Positions 15,801-29,300 of a DNA stretch of 64,000 nucleotides are shown here, one piece after another. Under the pieces are notes generated by a model that was not told the origin of the DNA, made no database searches, and saw only the letters and a list, made by a program, of their open reading frames with translations. The stretch spans positions 1 to 64,000 of the forward strand of contig NZ_SMKX01000016.1 in assembly GCF_004349055.1 (NCBI RefSeq). Direction: 5' to 3'. The stretch is from Kribbella antibiotica (GTDB lineage Bacteria; Actinomycetota; Actinomycetes; Propionibacteriales; Kribbellaceae). Each line of letters begins with the position of its first letter. Positions within the stretch are counted from its first letter, which is position 1. A program made the translations under genes and the position numbers.

Positions 15801-18800
15801 ACGGCGTCACCGGCGCCAGCGCTCGATCGTCGCCGGCGCTCACATATAGAGCGAAGAGTTCGCGCGCCAGGAGTGGGCTCGACCAACCGTCCAGGATCAG
15901 GTGGTGGTTGGTGACCACGAACCGGTAGCGGCCGGGCGCCAACCGGACGAGGACAAACCGGATCAACGGCGCTTGCGCCACATCGAATCGGCGGATCCGG
16001 TCAGCGTCGGTGAGCCGGTCGAGCGCCGCCTCCTGAGCGGACGGGTCCAGCCCGGACAGATCGTGCTCCTCCCACGGAAGTTCGACCTGCCGGCTGATCA
16101 CCTGGACGGGCCGCGACAGGCCGTCGTACACGAAGCTTGCGCGCAGGTTCGCGTGCCTGCGGAGCAGCGTCGCCACGGCTGCCTGTAATGCGCCGGCGTC
16201 CAACGTGCCTTCAAGATCCACGGTGAGCTGGACGAGATAGACGTCCAGCCCCTCCTCGTCGTACAGGGCATGGAACAGCAAGCCCTCTTGCAACGGAGAC
16301 AGCGGCAGCAGGTCCTCGACGTCCGGGCGACCCTGCTCGATCTTGTCGATGTCGTCCTGGCTGAGCTCGATCAGGGGCAGGTCCGAAGGTGTGAAGCCAC
16401 CCGCGCCGGTTTGCCGCGCATGCTCGACCAGACTGGTGAGAGCTTGAATCCAAGCGTCCGCAAGCTCCTGTACGGCGGCCTCGGTCAGCACCGCGTCGGC
16501 CCAGGACCAGGTCGCGCGCAGTACGCCGTCGTGGACGGCCGCGGTGATCGACAGTGCATGCGTCGCCGGAAGGTCGGGAGCCAGTGGTGTCACCGCCGCT
16601 GCTTCGGGCGCGAGTGTCCAGTCGCCGGTGTCCAGTGCTCCGGTGCGGCCGAGATAGTTGAACAGGATCTCGGGGCGGCCGAGGTCGGCGAGCACCGGGC
16701 CGGTTCGCGGATTGAGGTAGCGCAGCAGGCCGAAGCCGATGCCGTTGTCGGGCAGCGCTCGGAGCTGTTCCTTGACTCGCTTCAGCGCTTCGCCGAGGTC
16801 CTTGCCCCCGGGGTCGAGCCGGACCGGGTACAGGCTGGTGAACCAACCGACCGTGCGGGACACGTCGAGCGCCGCACCGAGATCTTCACGACCGTGGCCC
16901 TCGACCTCAACCAGGGTGGCACCGTTGCCAACGGCAACTGCCAGACCGGTCAGCAGTACGTCGTTGATCCCCGCGTGGAAGGCTGCTGGGATCTCACCCA
17001 GTAGCGGTGCGGTGAGGTCGGAGGGCAGCTCGACCGACAGCGACCGCATCTGATCCGCCCGATCGCGGGCAGGGTCGAGTGGTCGATTCCCCAGCAGGGG
17101 AACGGGTCCGGCCAGAACACTTGTCCACAACGGCAGCTCCGCAACCCGCTCCGGGGCAAGCGCCTCGGCTTCCAGAGAAGCCGCCCAGCCGCGAAGCGAA
17201 GTCCGCACCGGATCGAGCGCAACTGGGGCGCCGGCACTGACGCACTGCCAAGCCTTGGCCAGATCGGGCAACAGAATGCGCCACGAAACACCGTCAATCG
17301 CAAGGTGATGCACGACTAGCAGCACCCTGCCTGGCTGCTCGGGCCCGGCATCGAACCAGACCAGCTCGATCATCTCGCCGGCCGCCGGATCCAACCGCTC
17401 CTGCGCAGCCTCCAACTCCCCCTGCACAACCGCAGCCAGCTCGCCGGCGCCGACCGCTACCCGCCGTACTGGCGCCTCAACCGTGCCTGGCGCTCCAACG
17501 GCGAGCACAGGGTGGGTGCTTAGCCGCAGGGCGTCATGGTGGTCGATGACGGCTTGGAGGGCGTTGGTGATGTGGGTTCGCTCGAGGCCGGACGGGACCT
17601 GGAGGAGGACCCACTGGCTGAAACGATCCGCCGAGCCTGACTGCTCCGCGAGCCAGTGCATGATCGGTGTCGACGCCAGCTCACCGGCTCCGTCGTCCAC
17701 CGCATCAACCGTCGTACCGAGTTGTCCTGCCGCAACAGCGATCCCCTCGACGGTCTTGCGTTCGAAGACGATCCGCGGCGTGATCTCCAGGCCGGCAGTC
17801 CGCGCCCGGCTGACCAGCTGGATCGAGATGATGCTGTCCCCGCCCAACGCGAAGAAGCTGTCCTCGACCCCAACACGCTCGAGACCGAGCACCGCGGCGA
17901 ACAGCCCGCAGAGAATCTTCTCCTCCGGTGTCCGCGGCGCCCGTCCAGTACTCCGGAACTCCGGCGCCGGCAGCGCCCGCTGGTCAAGCTTCCCATTGGT
18001 TGTCAGCGGCAACGAGTCCAGCACGACAAAAGCCGCCGGCACCATGTACTCCGGCAGCACCTCGGCAACCACCGACCGCAGCGACGCCGGCTCAAGACCG
18101 CGACCCACCACATAGGCCACGAGCTGTCGTCCCTCACGAGCGACCACCGCAACCTGCGCGACTCCCGGGTGCCGGACCACCGCGGCCTCGACCTCACCCA
18201 GTTCGATCCGGAAGCCGCGCAGTTTCACCTGAGCATCGGAACGCCCCAGATACGCCAGCTCGCCGTCGGCAGTCCACCGCACCAAGTCACCCGTGCGATA
18301 CATCCGCCCCGCTCCGAAGGGATCAGCCACGAACCGGTCCGCGGTCAGCGCCGCCCGTCCCAGATATCCGCGAGCCAGCTGCGGACCAGCGACGTACAGC
18401 TCGCCCGTCACACCAGGCGCGACCGGCAGCAGCGACTCGTCCAGCACGTACGTCCGCAGGTTCGGCAGGCCACGCCCGATCAGGGATCCACCGCCGTCAA
18501 CCACCCGGTACGTCGTATGCACGGTCGCCTCGGTCAGCCCGTACATATTGACCAACTGCGGACCCACCTCGAGCCACCCTTGCACCCGATCGAACTGCAA
18601 CGCCTCGCCACCGAACACGACGTACCGAAGCGACGAAGGCGCCGGGGTCAGGTTGTAGAACGCCGACGGCGTCTGACTCAAGACCGTCACGCCCTCAGCG
18701 AGCACCAGGTCCCACAGCTCGGCCGGTGAACGCGTCACGTCGAACGGCACGACCACCAGGCGCCCACCGGACAGCAGTGGACCCCACAACTCCCACACCG

Positions 18801-21800
18801 AGAAGTCGAACGCGTACGAGTGGAACAGCGTCCAGACATCCTCCGGACCGACCTCGAACAGCTCCGACGTCGCGTGGAACAGACTCACCACGTTCTGGTG
18901 CGACACCACCACACCCTTGGGCGTGCCGGTCGACCCGGACGTGTAGATCACGTAGGCCGTATCGCTGCCCTCGATCGTCAGGTCCTCGGCCGCCAGATCC
19001 TCAGGCGCCAGATCCTCAGTCGACAGTCCCTCGCCGTCGAGCTCCGTGAGCACAACCGCCGGTGCCGCGTCCCGCAGCACGAAGTCGACCCGCTCGGCCG
19101 GGTAGGCCGGATCGATCGGCACATACCCAGCGCCCGCCTTCAGCACCGCGAGGACCGCAACAACCAGGTCCAGCGACCGTGGCAACACCAGTCCTACCAG
19201 GGATCCGGGCGTCACACCACGCGCCACCAAGGACCTCGCCACCTGATTGGCTCGCGCGTTCAACTCGCCGTACGTCAGCGACTCACCGGCACACACGACC
19301 GCAGTCGCCGACGGGTTGTGTCGTACCTGCGCTTCGAACAACTCCGGCAAGGTCGCCTGCGCGGCCGGCCCAGTGCTGCTGTTCCAGTCCGCCAGGATCT
19401 GCGACCGCTCAACAACATCCAGTACGTCGACCTGTCCAACCAGCGCAGCGGGTTTCGCAACGAACGTCTCCAGCACCCGGATCAGCCGTTGCAGAACGGA
19501 CTCAGCAGCCTCCGCGGTGAACAGATCAGGCCGATAGCTCAGCCGAAGCTTCAACCCGTCCTGCGGAAGCACGAGCAGGCTGAGCGGGAAGTGCGCCGCG
19601 TCCTGCCCACTCACCGCCGCGATCCGCAGGTCGGCGCCTAGCTCCCAGCCGGTCGTCGGCCCCACGGGATAGTTCTCGAACACATAGCCGGTGTCGAACA
19701 GCTCACCACCACCGGCCAACTGCTGGATCGCCGCCAATCCCAGATACTGATGGGCGATCAGATCGGCCTGTTGCTGCTGCAGCCCATCGAGTAGATCGCC
19801 GACCGACCGCGCCGGATCCAGCGCCAGCCGGACCGGCAGGGTGTTCACGAACAATCCGACCATCGACTCGACACCCGCAAGCTCCGCCGGCCGACCCGAG
19901 ACCGTAACCCCGTAAACCACCTCAGAGCGACCAGTCAGCCGGCCCAGCAGCAGCCCCCAGCCCGCCTGCAGCAAGGTATTCAACGTGATCTCGCGACCAC
20001 GCGCCACAGCGGTCAATCGTTCGGCGAGCTCGGCCGGCACCGGCACGGTCAGCTGCTCGGGCACGACCGGCAGCCGCGTCGAGTCCGGCGCCACGATCAG
20101 CGTGGGCTCCTCAACCTCGACCAAGAGCTGCCGCCAATACCCGCGCGCCTCGTCCTGGTCCTGCTCGGCAACCCACCGCAGATAGTCCCGGTACGGCGTG
20201 GCGTCGGCGAGCCCACGGTCGTCACCGCCGGTCGCGTACAGCGTGAACAGCTCACGTGCCACCAGCGGCCCCGACCAACCGTCGAGCACCAAGTGGTGGT
20301 GAGTCATCAGGAACCGGTATCGCCCATCGCTCACCCGCACCATGGTGAACCGCACCAGCGGCGCCTGACTGACGTCGAACCGCTCCCGCCGGTCCGCATT
20401 CGTCACCTGCTGGAGCTCAGCCTCGGTCACGTCGAGCTCACGCCACGGCAGTTCGACCTCGTCCAGCACCACCTGCATCGGCTCGCGCAGGCCCTCGGAG
20501 ACGAAGCCCGTCCGCAGAATCGGATGCCGCCGCAACAACGTCGCCGCAGCCGCCTTCAGCGCCTCAACGTCCAGCTCACCGACTAGATCGATCGCCAGCT
20601 GCACGACGTACACATCGACGCTCTGCTCGTCGAACAGCGCGTGGAACAACAGCCCGCCCTGCAACGGCGACAACGGCAGCACGTCGCTGACCTGGGGCCA
20701 CCGGGTCTCGAGCATCGCGAGCTCCTGCTGCGATACATCCACCAGACCGAAGTCCGACGGAGTGAACCCGCCTGCGGCTGACTGCTCGGCCAGCACGGTC
20801 ACGGCCTGGACCCAGCTCTGCGCCAGATCCCGGACCTCGTCCTCGGTGAACAAGCCTTCTGGCCAGGCCCATTGGGCACGCAGTACGCCGTCATCCACGC
20901 CAGCGTTGACAGTCAGTGCATGAGTCGCCGGAAGGTCCGGCGCAGCCTGCACAACATCGCCCGCCTCCGGGGCCAACGACCAATCACCGCTCCGCAGAGT
21001 CCCGGACCGGCCGAGGTAGTTGAACATCACCTCGGGCGTCGCGAGCTTGGCCAGCACCTCGGCCATCTCCGGGTTGAGGTAGCGGAGCACGCCAAAGCCC
21101 ACTCCCCGATCCGGTGTCATCCGCAACTGTTCCTTGATCCGCTTCAGCGCGTCGCTACCAGTCGCACCGGCAGCATCCAGCCGAACCGGGAACAGGCTGG
21201 TGAACCAACCCACCGTCCCCGACAGATCCAGCTCGCCGTCGCGGCCATGTCCTTCGACCTCGACCAGCACGCCGGTCCCACCGGTGTGGTTCCGGCTCCG
21301 CCACTCGTCGATCGCGAGCGCCAGCCCGGTCAGCAGCACGTCGTCGGCCGTCGCGTGGAACGCGGCCGGCACCTCACCCAGCAGCGCATCGGTGAGGTCC
21401 GCAGGCAGTTCCACCGACACTGAACGGACGCGTTCCAGCCGATCGATCGCCGGGTCCAACGGTCGCGCGGCGAGCGCCGTACCAGGCGTCTGAAGCGTTG
21501 CGACCCAGTGCGGCAGTTCAGCAATCCGATCCTGCTCGCGCAGGTGCCCCGCCCACCGCCGGTACGACGTTGGCACCGACGGCAGTGCCGGTATGTCGCC
21601 CGCCGCGACCGTCTGCCAGGCAGCGACCAGGTCCGGCAGCAGAATCCGCCAGGACACCCCGTCGGTCACTAGGTGATGCAGCGTAAGCAGCAACCGGCCC
21701 GATCGATCCGGTCCGCCGTCGAACCAGACCGCATCGACCATCACCCCGTCAGCCGGAGCCAGTCGCCCCGCCGCCGCATCCACCTCGGCCGACAGTTCGG

Positions 21801-24800
21801 CCAACGCCTCCAGGTCCACCCGGCGAAGCGGCGCCTCGAAACGTCCCACCGCGGGGACAGCCAAGGACCAGCCAGCACCAGTCGATCGAGCGACCAGCCG
21901 CAGTACGTCGTGATGATCGACGACGGCCTGCCAGGCCGCGGCCAGTTGATCCCGTCGCAACCCGGCTGGGACGTCGAGCAGCAACCATTGGCTGAACCGA
22001 TCCGCTGACCCGTCCTGTTCAGCCAGCCACTGCATGATCGGGGTCGCGAACAACTCGCCGGTCCCGTGATCCGGCACCAGCTCGGCTGCCTCGTCCAGCT
22101 GCACGGCAACAGCGGCCAGCCGCTCGACGGTCTTCTGCTCGAACACGTTGCGCGGCGTGATTCCGAGCCCGGCCCGGCGAGCGCGCGAGACCAGCTGGAT
22201 GGAGACGATGCTGTCGCCACCGAGCGCGAAGAAGTTGTCCTCGGCACCGACCCGATCCAGCCCCAGAACCTCGGCGAACAATCCGCACAGAAGCTCTTCC
22301 CGACTCGTCCGCGGTCCCCGCCCGCTCACCTCGGCTGCGAAGTCAGGCGCGGGCAGCGCACGCCGATCGAGCTTCCCACTCGACGTCAACGGCAACGCAT
22401 CCAGTACGACGAACGCTGCCGGAACCAGGTATTCCGGCAGCTCGGATGCAACGGCCGACCGCAGCTCGGAGATCAGCTCCTGACTGTCACCAGGCAAGGC
22501 CGGCTCGTTCGCATAAGCCTCGAGGTCCAGCGTCTCGTCGCCCGAACGCAGGCATGTCTCGGCCCAGGCCAAGCCGGTGCCGGCCGCAAGAACGACATCG
22601 AAGTTGCCCTCAGCACCGACTCCGGGCGACCAGGTTGTCGCGACCGCATAGCCGCCGGCCGCGCCGAGCTGCTGGAAAGTCTCCGGGTCCTGACCATTTC
22701 CCGGTCGGCGCGGGCCGTTCTCGTCGACGGCTCGCAGAGCGTCCAGGTCGTCGGCCAGACGGAGGTTGGGTACGCCGGAGATCCGCAACAGCTCTGGTTT
22801 CCGGTTCGCCAGATAGTTGCTCAGGCCATCGAGTTCGGTGACATCGGTTCCCCAGCGCAAGACGGGCGCACCGGCAGTTCGCCGTACCGGCTTCTTGTGG
22901 AGGACAGCGTCGTAGCGGTAGCGGGTGAGCTCGTTGTGATGGCTGCCGCGCTTGAGCTGGACATCGAGACCGGTCACGCCGGGCAGGCTCTCGGCCAGTA
23001 CGGCGAAGAAGTCGGGGTCGAGCAGAAGTTCCTTCTCTTGCAGGACTCCCTGGGCCACCCGCCGACGTCGTTCGGCCCGCGTGCCATAGCTTTCACCGTC
23101 GCGATGCTCCTCGATGCCGGCCTGCAGGGTGCGCGCGAGCCGGAGGTTCCTGACATCGCCGATCAGCACTGAGCCGCCAGGGATCACGAGGTCGACGGCC
23201 TGCCGCAGTACGTCGGCGAGGTAGCCCGCGCCGGGGAAGTACTGGACGACGGAGTTCAGCACGATGGTGTCGAAGAAGCCGGTAGGCAGCCCGTCGAAGA
23301 GGTGCGCGGCCTGCGTCCGCAGCTCGACTCGATCGGCCAGCCCGGCGTCACTGATCTGCGCTTGCAGCGCGTCGATCACCTCGGCCGACAGATCCGTACC
23401 CCAGTAGGCCTCGCAGGAACCGGCCAGCTCGGCCAGCAACAGCCCGCTGCCCACACCGATCTCGAGGACCCGGCGCGGCTGGAGTTCACGGATGCGTTCG
23501 ACGACACCGCTACGCCACTCATGCATCTCTTCCAGCGGGATCGGCCGGCCGTCGTAGCTGCTCGTCCATCCGGAGAAGTCCTCGCCCAGGGGACTGCTTC
23601 CCGCGTCTGCATAGACAGACTGGTAGACCGACTCCCAGTTGCCGAGCGCAACCCCCTCACGAGCAGCATCGCGATCCGCGCCGGTCCTCGAAGCGGGCGT
23701 CAGATAGGCGACCAACTGCTTCTCACCGGCGCCGTCGTCCCGCGCGACAACAGCAACCTCCCGTACGGCGGGGTGCCGCGCGAGCACGCCCTCGATCTCA
23801 CCCGGCTCGATCCTGAAGCCGCGAATCTTGACCTGATCGTCGACCCGGCCGGCGAACTCCAGCTCGCCGGCCAGGCTCCAGCGGACGAGATCGCCGGTCC
23901 GGTACATCCGCGTCCCAGCCGGTCCGAACGGATCGGCGACGAACCGCTCAGCGGTCAACCCGGTTCGGCCAAGGTAGCCACGGGCCAGTTGCCGACCGGC
24001 CAGATACAACTCGCCGACGACCCCCGGGAGGACAGGCTGGAGTCTGGCATCGAGCACATAGACCTGGGTGTTCCAGACCGGTGCGCCGATCGGCACCACC
24101 GTTGCCCCGGGCCGGATCTGGGCGGCGGTCACGTCGACCGCGGCCTCGGTCGGGCCGTAAAGGTTGTGCAGGGCAACGTTCGGCAGTGCCGCGTAGAAGT
24201 CCGTGACGAGCTCCGGCGGCAGCGCCTCGCCGCTGCACACCACCCGGCTCAGACCGCTGCAGTCCCGGACACCGTCAGCCTGCAGGAACGCCCGCAGCAT
24301 CGACGGAACGAAATGCGTGACGGTCACCTGCTGCTGCCGGATCAGCTCCACCAGATACGCAGGATCGCGATGTCCATCCGGTCGCGCCACCACGAGCGTC
24401 GCGCCCGTCAGCAGCGGCCAGAACAACTCCCACACCGACACGTCGAACCCGAACGGCGTCTTCTGCAACACCCGGTCCCCCGGCGCCAACTGGAACTCCC
24501 CCTGCATCCACTCCAGCCGATTCACCACCGCCGCATGCTCAACCACAACCCCCTTGGGCCGGCCGGTAGACCCCGATGTGTAGATCACGTACGCCGGGCA
24601 GGAGGGCTCAACAGGCCCCAGCAGATCATCGGCCGAGCTGGCCTCCAGCGCGATTCGGACAGCGTTCTCGTCCAGCACGGCGACCGGTTGGGCGTCGGCG
24701 AGCATGAAGTCGATGCGCTCGGCGGGATAGTCCGGATCGATCGGCAGATAGGCGGCGCCGGCCTTCAGGACCGCCAGGACGGCGACGACGAGTTCTGCGG

Positions 24801-26340
24801 AGCGTCGGAGCTTGAGCGCGACCACTGACTCGGGGCCGGCGCCGCGATCGATCAGGTGCCGGGCGAGCCGATTGGCTTGTGTGTTCAGTTCGGCGTAGGT
24901 GACGGTCGTGTCTTCGAAAACGACCGCAGTCGCATCCGGGGTCCTGGTGACTTGTGCCTCGAACAGCGCCGGGATCGAATTGGCCGAAACCTCATGCTCG
25001 GTGTCGTTCCACGTCTTGAGGACCTGCTGGAGTTCGGCCGGTTCGAGCACGTCCAGGTCGCCGACCACGACATCGGGCTGGTCCGCGACAGTGCGCAGTA
25101 CGGACTCGAAGCGTCGTACCAGAGTGTGGATTTCAGTCTCGGCGAAGAGGTCCGGCCGATAGCCCACCCGGAGGCGCAACTCGTCGCCCGGCAGGACCAG
25201 CAGGCTGATCGGGAAGTGGGCCGAGTCCTCCCCCCGAACGTCGGTGATCGTGAGGTCAGGACCGAGCTCCCAGCCACGACTCGGACCGACCGGATAGTTC
25301 TCGAAGACGAAGTCGGCGTCGAACAACTGATCCGTCCCGGCCAGCTGCAGAATCTCCGGCAGCCCGAGGTACTCGTAGCCGCTGAGCTCGGCCTGCCGCG
25401 TCTGCAGTTGCGTCAGCAGGTCGGTCAGCGACAACCGCGGATCGAGCTGGACGCGCAACGGCACGGTGTTGATGAACATGCCGACCATCGACTCGACCCC
25501 GGCGAGCTCCGCCGGACGGCCCGAGACCGTGACGCCGAGGACAACATCCTCGCGTCCCGTCAGCCGCCCGAGCACTACCGCCCAGGCGGCCTGCAAGACC
25601 GTGTTCAGTGTGGTCCCACGCTGCCTGGACAGCACCGACAGCCTACTCGTGAGCCCACTCTGCAGCGGTACGACGACCTCGGCCGGCACGATCGGCGCCC
25701 GTGCCGGATCGGCTGGTGCAAGCAACGTCGGCTCGACGCCGTCCAGCGACTCTTGCCACTGCCGCCGCGCAGCATCGCGATCCTGCGCCGCCACCCAGGC
25801 CAGATAGTTCCGGTACGGCGCAACTCGCGGCAACCCCGAGTCGTCGCCACCGGTCAGGTAGAGCGCGAACAGTTCCTGAGCCACCACCGCACCGGACCAC
25901 CCGTCCAGCACGATGTGATGGTTGGTGATCACGAACCGGAACACATCCGGTGCCAGCCGCACCAGCAGGAACCGGATGAGCGGCAGCTTGTCCATCTCGA
26001 ACCGCCGGACCCGATCCGCGGCCAGCAACCGATCAAGCTCAGCTTCGGGATCGCCGGAACCGGACAGATCGTGGTCGGTCCACGGCAGCTCGACCTCTCG
26101 CAGGACGACCTGGACCGGTTTGTCGACACCTTCGTAGGCGAAACCGGCGCGCAGGTTCGAGTGCCGGCGCAACAGCGTCGCCGCGGCCGATCGGAGCGCC
26201 GCGACATCCAGCGAGCCACGCAGCTCAACGGACAGCTGGACGACATAGACGTCCGGCCCATCCGCGTCGTACAGGGCGTGGAACAGCAGCCCGTCCTGGA
26301 GTGGGGAGAGCGGTAGGACTTCCTCGATCCGCGAGTTCAC
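12838..26340 (-). CDS. NRPS3: C-A(Ser)-nMT-T-E / C-A(Thr)-T-E / C-A(broken)-T-TE
   Basis: A 4500-residue terminal synthetase with modules 8-10. Module 8: DCL condensation domain (residues 5-425), Ser-type A domain (code by eye DVWHVSLVD) interrupted by an N-methyltransferase (about 900-1285), T (GGDS, about 1370) and E ([12 protein letters not shown]). Module 9: C, A with Thr code DFWSVGMVH, T at about 2840, E with HHLAIDG. Module 10: C with NHHLILDG (about 3340-3770), a damaged A domain (3785-4145), a carrier with GGYS (about 4190) and a thioesterase with GWSFGG (Ser near 4320) and a CGHDE histidine. It should attach N-methyl-D-Ser and D-Thr, then an in-trans-loaded last residue, and release or cyclise the chain. 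The ATG lies three bases after the NRPS2 stop; the protein ends coupled to MbtH. Confidence 0.95.
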   Translation of the reverse strand: MNSRIEEVLPLSPLQDGLLFHALYDADGPDVYVVQLSVELRGSLDVAALRSAAATLLRRHSNLRAGFAYEGVDKPVQVVLREVELPWTDHDLSGSGDPEAELDRLLAADRVRRFEMDKLPLIRFLLVRLAPDVFRFVITNHHIVLDGWSGAVVAQELFALYLTGGDDSGLPRVAPYRNYLAWVAAQDRDAARRQWQESLDGVEPTLLAPADPARAPIVPAEVVVPLQSGLTSRLSVLSRQRGTTLNTVLQAAWAVVLGRLTGREDVVLGVTVSGRPAELAGVESMVGMFINTVPLRVQLDPRLSLTDLLTQLQTRQAELSGYEYLGLPEILQLAGTDQLFDADFVFENYPVGPSRGWELGPDLTITDVRGEDSAHFPISLLVLPGDELRLRVGYRPDLFAETEIHTLVRRFESVLRTVADQPDVVVGDLDVLEPAELQQVLKTWNDTEHEVSANSIPALFEAQVTRTPDATAVVFEDTTVTYAELNTQANRLARHLIDRGAGPESVVALKLRRSAELVVAVLAVLKAGAAYLPIDPDYPAERIDFMLADAQPVAVLDENAVRIALEASSADDLLGPVEPSCPAYVIYTSGSTGRPKGVVVEHAAVVNRLEWMQGEFQLAPGDRVLQKTPFGFDVSVWELFWPLLTGATLVVARPDGHRDPAYLVELIRQQQVTVTHFVPSMLRAFLQADGVRDCSGLSRVVCSGEALPPELVTDFYAALPNVALHNLYGPTEAAVDVTAAQIRPGATVVPIGAPVWNTQVYVLDARLQPVLPGVVGELYLAGRQLARGYLGRTGLTAERFVADPFGPAGTRMYRTGDLVRWSLAGELEFAGRVDDQVKIRGFRIEPGEIEGVLARHPAVREVAVVARDDGAGEKQLVAYLTPASRTGADRDAAREGVALGNWESVYQSVYADAGSSPLGEDFSGWTSSYDGRPIPLEEMHEWRSGVVERIRELQPRRVLEIGVGSGLLLAELAGSCEAYWGTDLSAEVIDALQAQISDAGLADRVELRTQAAHLFDGLPTGFFDTIVLNSVVQYFPGAGYLADVLRQAVDLVIPGGSVLIGDVRNLRLARTLQAGIEEHRDGESYGTRAERRRRVAQGVLQEKELLLDPDFFAVLAESLPGVTGLDVQLKRGSHHNELTRYRYDAVLHKKPVRRTAGAPVLRWGTDVTELDGLSNYLANRKPELLRISGVPNLRLADDLDALRAVDENGPRRPGNGQDPETFQQLGAAGGYAVATTWSPGVGAEGNFDVVLAAGTGLAWAETCLRSGDETLDLEAYANEPALPGDSQELISELRSAVASELPEYLVPAAFVVLDALPLTSSGKLDRRALPAPDFAAEVSGRGPRTSREELLCGLFAEVLGLDRVGAEDNFFALGGDSIVSIQLVSRARRAGLGITPRNVFEQKTVERLAAVAVQLDEAAELVPDHGTGELFATPIMQWLAEQDGSADRFSQWLLLDVPAGLRRDQLAAAWQAVVDHHDVLRLVARSTGAGWSLAVPAVGRFEAPLRRVDLEALAELSAEVDAAAGRLAPADGVMVDAVWFDGGPDRSGRLLLTLHHLVTDGVSWRILLPDLVAAWQTVAAGDIPALPSVPTSYRRWAGHLREQDRIAELPHWVATLQTPGTALAARPLDPAIDRLERVRSVSVELPADLTDALLGEVPAAFHATADDVLLTGLALAIDEWRSRNHTGGTGVLVEVEGHGRDGELDLSGTVGWFTSLFPVRLDAAGATGSDALKRIKEQLRMTPDRGVGFGVLRYLNPEMAEVLAKLATPEVMFNYLGRSGTLRSGDWSLAPEAGDVVQAAPDLPATHALTVNAGVDDGVLRAQWAWPEGLFTEDEVRDLAQSWVQAVTVLAEQSAAGGFTPSDFGLVDVSQQELAMLETRWPQVSDVLPLSPLQGGLLFHALFDEQSVDVYVVQLAIDLVGELDVEALKAAAATLLRRHPILRTGFVSEGLREPMQVVLDEVELPWRELDVTEAELQQVTNADRRERFDVSQAPLVRFTMVRVSDGRYRFLMTHHHLVLDGWSGPLVARELFTLYATGGDDRGLADATPYRDYLRWVAEQDQDEARGYWRQLLVEVEEPTLIVAPDSTRLPVVPEQLTVPVPAELAERLTAVARGREITLNTLLQAGWGLLLGRLTGRSEVVYGVTVSGRPAELAGVESMVGLFVNTLPVRLALDPARSVGDLLDGLQQQQADLIAHQYLGLAAIQQLAGGGELFDTGYVFENYPVGPTTGWELGADLRIAAVSGQDAAHFPLSLLVLPQDGLKLRLSYRPDLFTAEAAESVLQRLIRVLETFVAKPAALVGQVDVLDVVERSQILADWNSSTGPAAQATLPELFEAQVRHNPSATAVVCAGESLTYGELNARANQVARSLVARGVTPGSLVGLVLPRSLDLVVAVLAVLKAGAGYVPIDPAYPAERVDFVLRDAAPAVVLTELDGEGLSTEDLAPEDLAAEDLTIEGSDTAYVIYTSGSTGTPKGVVVSHQNVVSLFHATSELFEVGPEDVWTLFHSYAFDFSVWELWGPLLSGGRLVVVPFDVTRSPAELWDLVLAEGVTVLSQTPSAFYNLTPAPSSLRYVVFGGEALQFDRVQGWLEVGPQLVNMYGLTEATVHTTYRVVDGGGSLIGRGLPNLRTYVLDESLLPVAPGVTGELYVAGPQLARGYLGRAALTADRFVADPFGAGRMYRTGDLVRWTADGELAYLGRSDAQVKLRGFRIELGEVEAAVVRHPGVAQVAVVAREGRQLVAYVVGRGLEPASLRSVVAEVLPEYMVPAAFVVLDSLPLTTNGKLDQRALPAPEFRSTGRAPRTPEEKILCGLFAAVLGLERVGVEDSFFALGGDSIISIQLVSRARTAGLEITPRIVFERKTVEGIAVAAGQLGTTVDAVDDGAGELASTPIMHWLAEQSGSADRFSQWVLLQVPSGLERTHITNALQAVIDHHDALRLSTHPVLAVGAPGTVEAPVRRVAVGAGELAAVVQGELEAAQERLDPAAGEMIELVWFDAGPEQPGRVLLVVHHLAIDGVSWRILLPDLAKAWQCVSAGAPVALDPVRTSLRGWAASLEAEALAPERVAELPLWTSVLAGPVPLLGNRPLDPARDRADQMRSLSVELPSDLTAPLLGEIPAAFHAGINDVLLTGLAVAVGNGATLVEVEGHGREDLGAALDVSRTVGWFTSLYPVRLDPGGKDLGEALKRVKEQLRALPDNGIGFGLLRYLNPRTGPVLADLGRPEILFNYLGRTGALDTGDWTLAPEAAAVTPLAPDLPATHALSITAAVHDGVLRATWSWADAVLTEAAVQELADAWIQALTSLVEHARQTGAGGFTPSDLPLIELSQDDIDKIEQGRPDVEDLLPLSPLQEGLLFHALYDEEGLDVYLVQLTVDLEGTLDAGALQAAVATLLRRHANLRASFVYDGLSRPVQVISRQVELPWEEHDLSGLDPSAQEAALDRLTDADRIRRFDVAQAPLIRFVLVRLAPGRYRFVVTNHHLILDGWSSPLLARELFALYVSAGDDRALAPVTPYRDYLTWVAAQDREDGRQRWRDALAGLDGPTMIALPDPVREPMVPEEVTRVLDDGLVARLTSLARSREVTLNTVLQAAWAIVMGRLTGRDDVVLGITVSGRPSDLTGVEAMIGLFVNTLPARVRLDPAASLGELLDSTQGQQTNLGAHQYLGLTEIQQAAGAGDLFDTDMVFENYPLGPDSGWDLGHDLRFVDVRMRDATHYPLTLLVIPQDELRLRLGYRPDLFDQQYADRVLTRLVRVLEAFAADPETLVSRVDVLEPVERERALGVAAEPCGGTLPERFEALARETPDEVVAGWELLTYTELDRRANQLAHRLIEEGAGAESPVAVVMPHSSELAIATLAVLKAGSVVIPVDPERPFRWIETVFDNSQPVLAVTTVDSEFAVPGAAEQVLILDEIDLDDYSADSLNESLSPRQVAAIVYTVDSVEAPDAVVSEHGAWSGLPVYDAIRPELTGRRTGELVLDSNLAPVPSGVVGEVYAAGPNLARGYLDRAGLTAERFVANPYGRPGDRMYRTGELARYDDAGRLTVVGRTDDVVRLRGHRIEPAKIESTLQRHPTVARAAIAVRADQAGAERLIGYVVPAAGRTPILADLREFVASVLPEMLIPTALVTLDELPLQLNGRLDRQLLPTPDTAVPAVRRHPWTPQERVLCDLFAEVLGRSEVRLDESFFDLGGYSLLGIRLVTRIRTVLGVDLSVRDLFAAPTVAQLTKRLDSSREIGDDGLQMILPLQTAGAGPIVFCVHPGGGLSWCYAGLVSQLGQDARLFGIQSRGLAADTELPRTTAEMVAEYADRLRQQQPHGPYRLVGWSFGGKIAHQLAVELQRQGEQVELLVVLDNYPHREPATETRPTEQAVLQAIAESLGDARTDGTELRRDDIEERVLLQGSEVTGVGKDRIAAFVDIYLNNWTFAQEVTDGVFGGDLVVLTAGRGRPAGSVGFEAWEEYVTGSVIHQAIDCGHDEMMNPEPLAEIGSILAGLLQKPHSEGNL
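13905..14980 (-). other. Degenerate adenylation domain of NRPS3 module 10
   Basis: The A domain before the last carrier is only about 360 residues, against 500 or more normally. Motifs A1 and A2 survive ([28 protein letters not shown]). The A3 P-loop, normally YTSGSTGxPKG, reads [14 protein letters not shown]. The following A4-A5 region with the specificity pocket is missing, and the sequence resumes at A6 ([15 protein letters not shown]). A7 has TGE for TGD, A8 has [11 protein letters not shown] for a QVKIRG-type motif, and A10 has NGRLDR, losing the catalytic Lys. This domain cannot activate an amino acid; the reading frame is intact, so it may be kept as a scaffold between C and T. Confidence 0.9.
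22490..23645 (-). other. N-methyltransferase domain inserted in the module 8 Ser adenylation domain
   Basis: Between the A8 motif and the A9/A10 end of the Ser-type A domain lies a methyltransferase of the Methyltransf_12 type usual for NRPS backbone N-methylation. SAM-binding [16 protein letters not shown] is followed by [14 protein letters not shown], and it closes with [14 protein letters not shown] and a family-typical tail. With the following E domain this predicts N-methyl-D-serine. Confidence 0.9.
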
Positions 26341-26343
26341 AGG

Positions 26344-29300
26344 TCAGCGTCCCCAGTTCTGTTCGAGCAGATCGATGCTGTCCTGGCTCAACGCGACCAG
26401 CGGCAGGTCCGACGGCGTGTGCCCACCGGCTCCCGGCCCTTGGGCCAGGTCGGTCAACACCTGGATCCACTGCTGTGCCAGCCGCCGCACTTCGTCCTCG
26501 GTGAGGAGGCCGGGAAGCCAGGACCAGGTCGCTTGCAATACGCCGTCATGAACGGCGGCGTTGATCGACAGCGCGTGCGTCGCGGGCAGATCCGGCGCGG
26601 CCGGGGTGACGGTCCCCATCTCAGCGGCCGGTGACCAGGCACCGGTCTTCAGGGCACCTGCCCGGCCGAGGTAGTTGAAGACAATCTCGGGCGCCCCGAA
26701 CCCAGCCAGTACGGCGCTGGTCGTCGGGTTGAGATAGCGCAGCAGGCCGTATCCGATGCCGTGGTCGGGAATGGCGCGCAGCTGTTCCTTGACCTGCTTG
26801 AGAGCTGTCGCAGCGTCGCCGGTCCCAGGATCCAACCGCACTGGGTACAAACTGGTGAACCAGCCAACGGTTCCCGAGAGGTCGAGCTCGCCATCCCGGC
26901 CATGTCCCTCGACATCGGCCAGGACCGGCGAACCGTTGCCAACAGCAACTGCCAGCGCCGTGAGCAGCACGTCGTCGATGCCGGCATTGAAGGCCGCCGG
27001 GACCTCACCGAGTAGCGGGACGGTGATCTCGGCCGCCAGCTCAACCGACAGCGACCGCTGCTGGTCCACCCGATCCCGGGCCGGGTCCAGCTTGCGTGCC
27101 GCCAGCAACGAGCTCGGTTCGCGCAGAATCCTTGTCCACAACGGCAACTCCGCGATCCGCTCCGGCGAACTCGCCTGCTCGCTGAGCGACTGCGCCCAGC
27201 GGCGAAGCGACGTACGTACCGGCGCCGGCGCCGGCGTGACTCCGGCCGTTACGGCCTGCCAAGCAGCCGCAAGATCCGGCAGGAGGATTCGCCACGACAC
27301 GCCGTCGATCGCCAGGTGGTTCACCACGATGAGCAACCGGCCGGACCGCGCCGGACCTGCATCCAGCCAAACGATCTCCAGCTGTACGCCGTCCGCCGGG
27401 GCCAGCCGTCCCTGAGCAGCCCACAGCTCTTGGCGGACGAGCTCAGTCAGGTCACCGGTGACCTCGACCCGACGAACTCGCTCGGAAGCCGTGACGGCTC
27501 CTTCCGGCTGAATCACCGGATCTGAGCCGGCCGCCCGAACCATCCGCAGCGCGTCATGGTGATCGAGCACCACCTGCACCGCCGGCACCAGCTGATCCAT
27601 TCGCAGCGTTGCCGGCACCTCGAACAGCACCCATTGGCAGAGCCGATCCGCTGACCCACTCTGATCGTCGAGCCAGCGCATGATCGGAGTCGCCGGGAGG
27701 CTCCCGACGCCGTCGTCCGCCACCGCGGACTCCTCATCCACCGGTACGGCGACCGCCGCCAACCCCTCGACCGTCCGGTGCTCGAAGACGCTGCGCGGGA
27801 CGATCGCCAACCCGGCCTCGCGAGCCCGGCTGACCAATTGGATCGCCAGGATGCTGTCTCCGCCGAGGGCGAAGAAGTTGTCGTCGGCACCGACCCGATC
27901 GAGGTCGAGCACCTCGGCGAACAACCTGCAGAGCAGTTCTTCGGTTGGTGTCTGCGGCGACCGGCCAGAGACCTGGCTGCCGAAATCGGGGGCAGGCAAC
28001 GCCTTCCGGTCGAGTTTCCCGTTCGCGGTCAGCGGCAGGTCGTCCAGGACCACCAAGGCGGCGGGCAGCATGTACTCCGGCAACGCACGGGCAACGAAGG
28101 CGCGGAGCTCGCCGCTGTCGACCGTCTGCTCCGCCACCGGGACGACGTACCCGATCAGCTGCCGGTCTGCAGCGCCGTCCGCACGGGCGACGACTGCCAC
28201 CTCGGCCACCGTCGGGTGGGCAGCCAGGGCTGCTTCGATCTCGCCGAGCTCGATCCGGAAACCGCGGACCTTCACCTGGTCGTCGGCCCGGCCGAGGAAC
28301 TCGATTTCGCCCGAGCTGTTCCACCGGACCACGTCACCGGTGCGGTACATCCGGACGCCGGGGGCGCCGTACGGGTCGGCGATGAAGCGGTCCGCGGTGA
28401 GGCCGGGGCGGGCCAGGTAGCCACGGGCCAACTGGGCACCCGCGATGTAGAGCTCTCCTGCGACACCTGGTGGCACTGGGCTCAGGCCTTCGTCCAGGAC
28501 GTACAGCTGGGTGTTCCAGACCGGCGAGCCGATCGTCACCGCGGCGGCGGGTGTACAGGTCGTCGCCGAGACCTCGATCGCGGCCTCGGTGGGTCCGTAG
28601 AGATTGTGCAGCGGACCGTCGAAGACGGCGTAGTACTGGTCGCGCAAGTCGTCGGTCAGCGCCTCACCACTGCAGAACACCTGCCGCAGACTCGGGCAGT
28701 TCGCAGCGCCGTTCTCGCGCAGGAACAGTCGGAGCATCGACGGGACGAAGTGCGCGATTGTCACCTGCTCGCGCTGGATCAGGTCGGCCAGATAGGCCGG
28801 ATCCTGATGCCCGCCCGGCGCGGCCACCACCAGCACCGCGCCCTCGACGAGCGGCCAGAATATCTCCCAGATCGAGATGTCGAACGTGAACGGTGTCTTC
28901 TGCAACACCCGATCGGACGGCCCGAGCCCATACCCGGCGCGCATCCAGGCCAGGCGGTTGACAATCGCCCGGTGCTCAACAGCAACCCCCTTGGGCGCCC
29001 CGGTCGAGCCGGACGTGTAGATCAGGTACGCCGGGTTGGCGGGTAGCGCTCGACCCACAAGATCTTGCCGCGGGCAACTGTTCAGCACGGACCGAACCGC
29101 AGCATCGTCCACCCGGACGACAGCTGTGGAACCAGCCTGGATTGCCGTTGCCGTGCCGGTCACGATGGCGACTGGGCGGGCATCGGCGAGGACAAAAGCA
29201 ATGCGCTCGGGCGGGTAGTCGGCGTCGATCGGCAGATAGGCTGCGCCGGTCTTGAGCACAGCGAGGATGGCAATTGTCAGTTCGGCCGACCGGGGTAGAG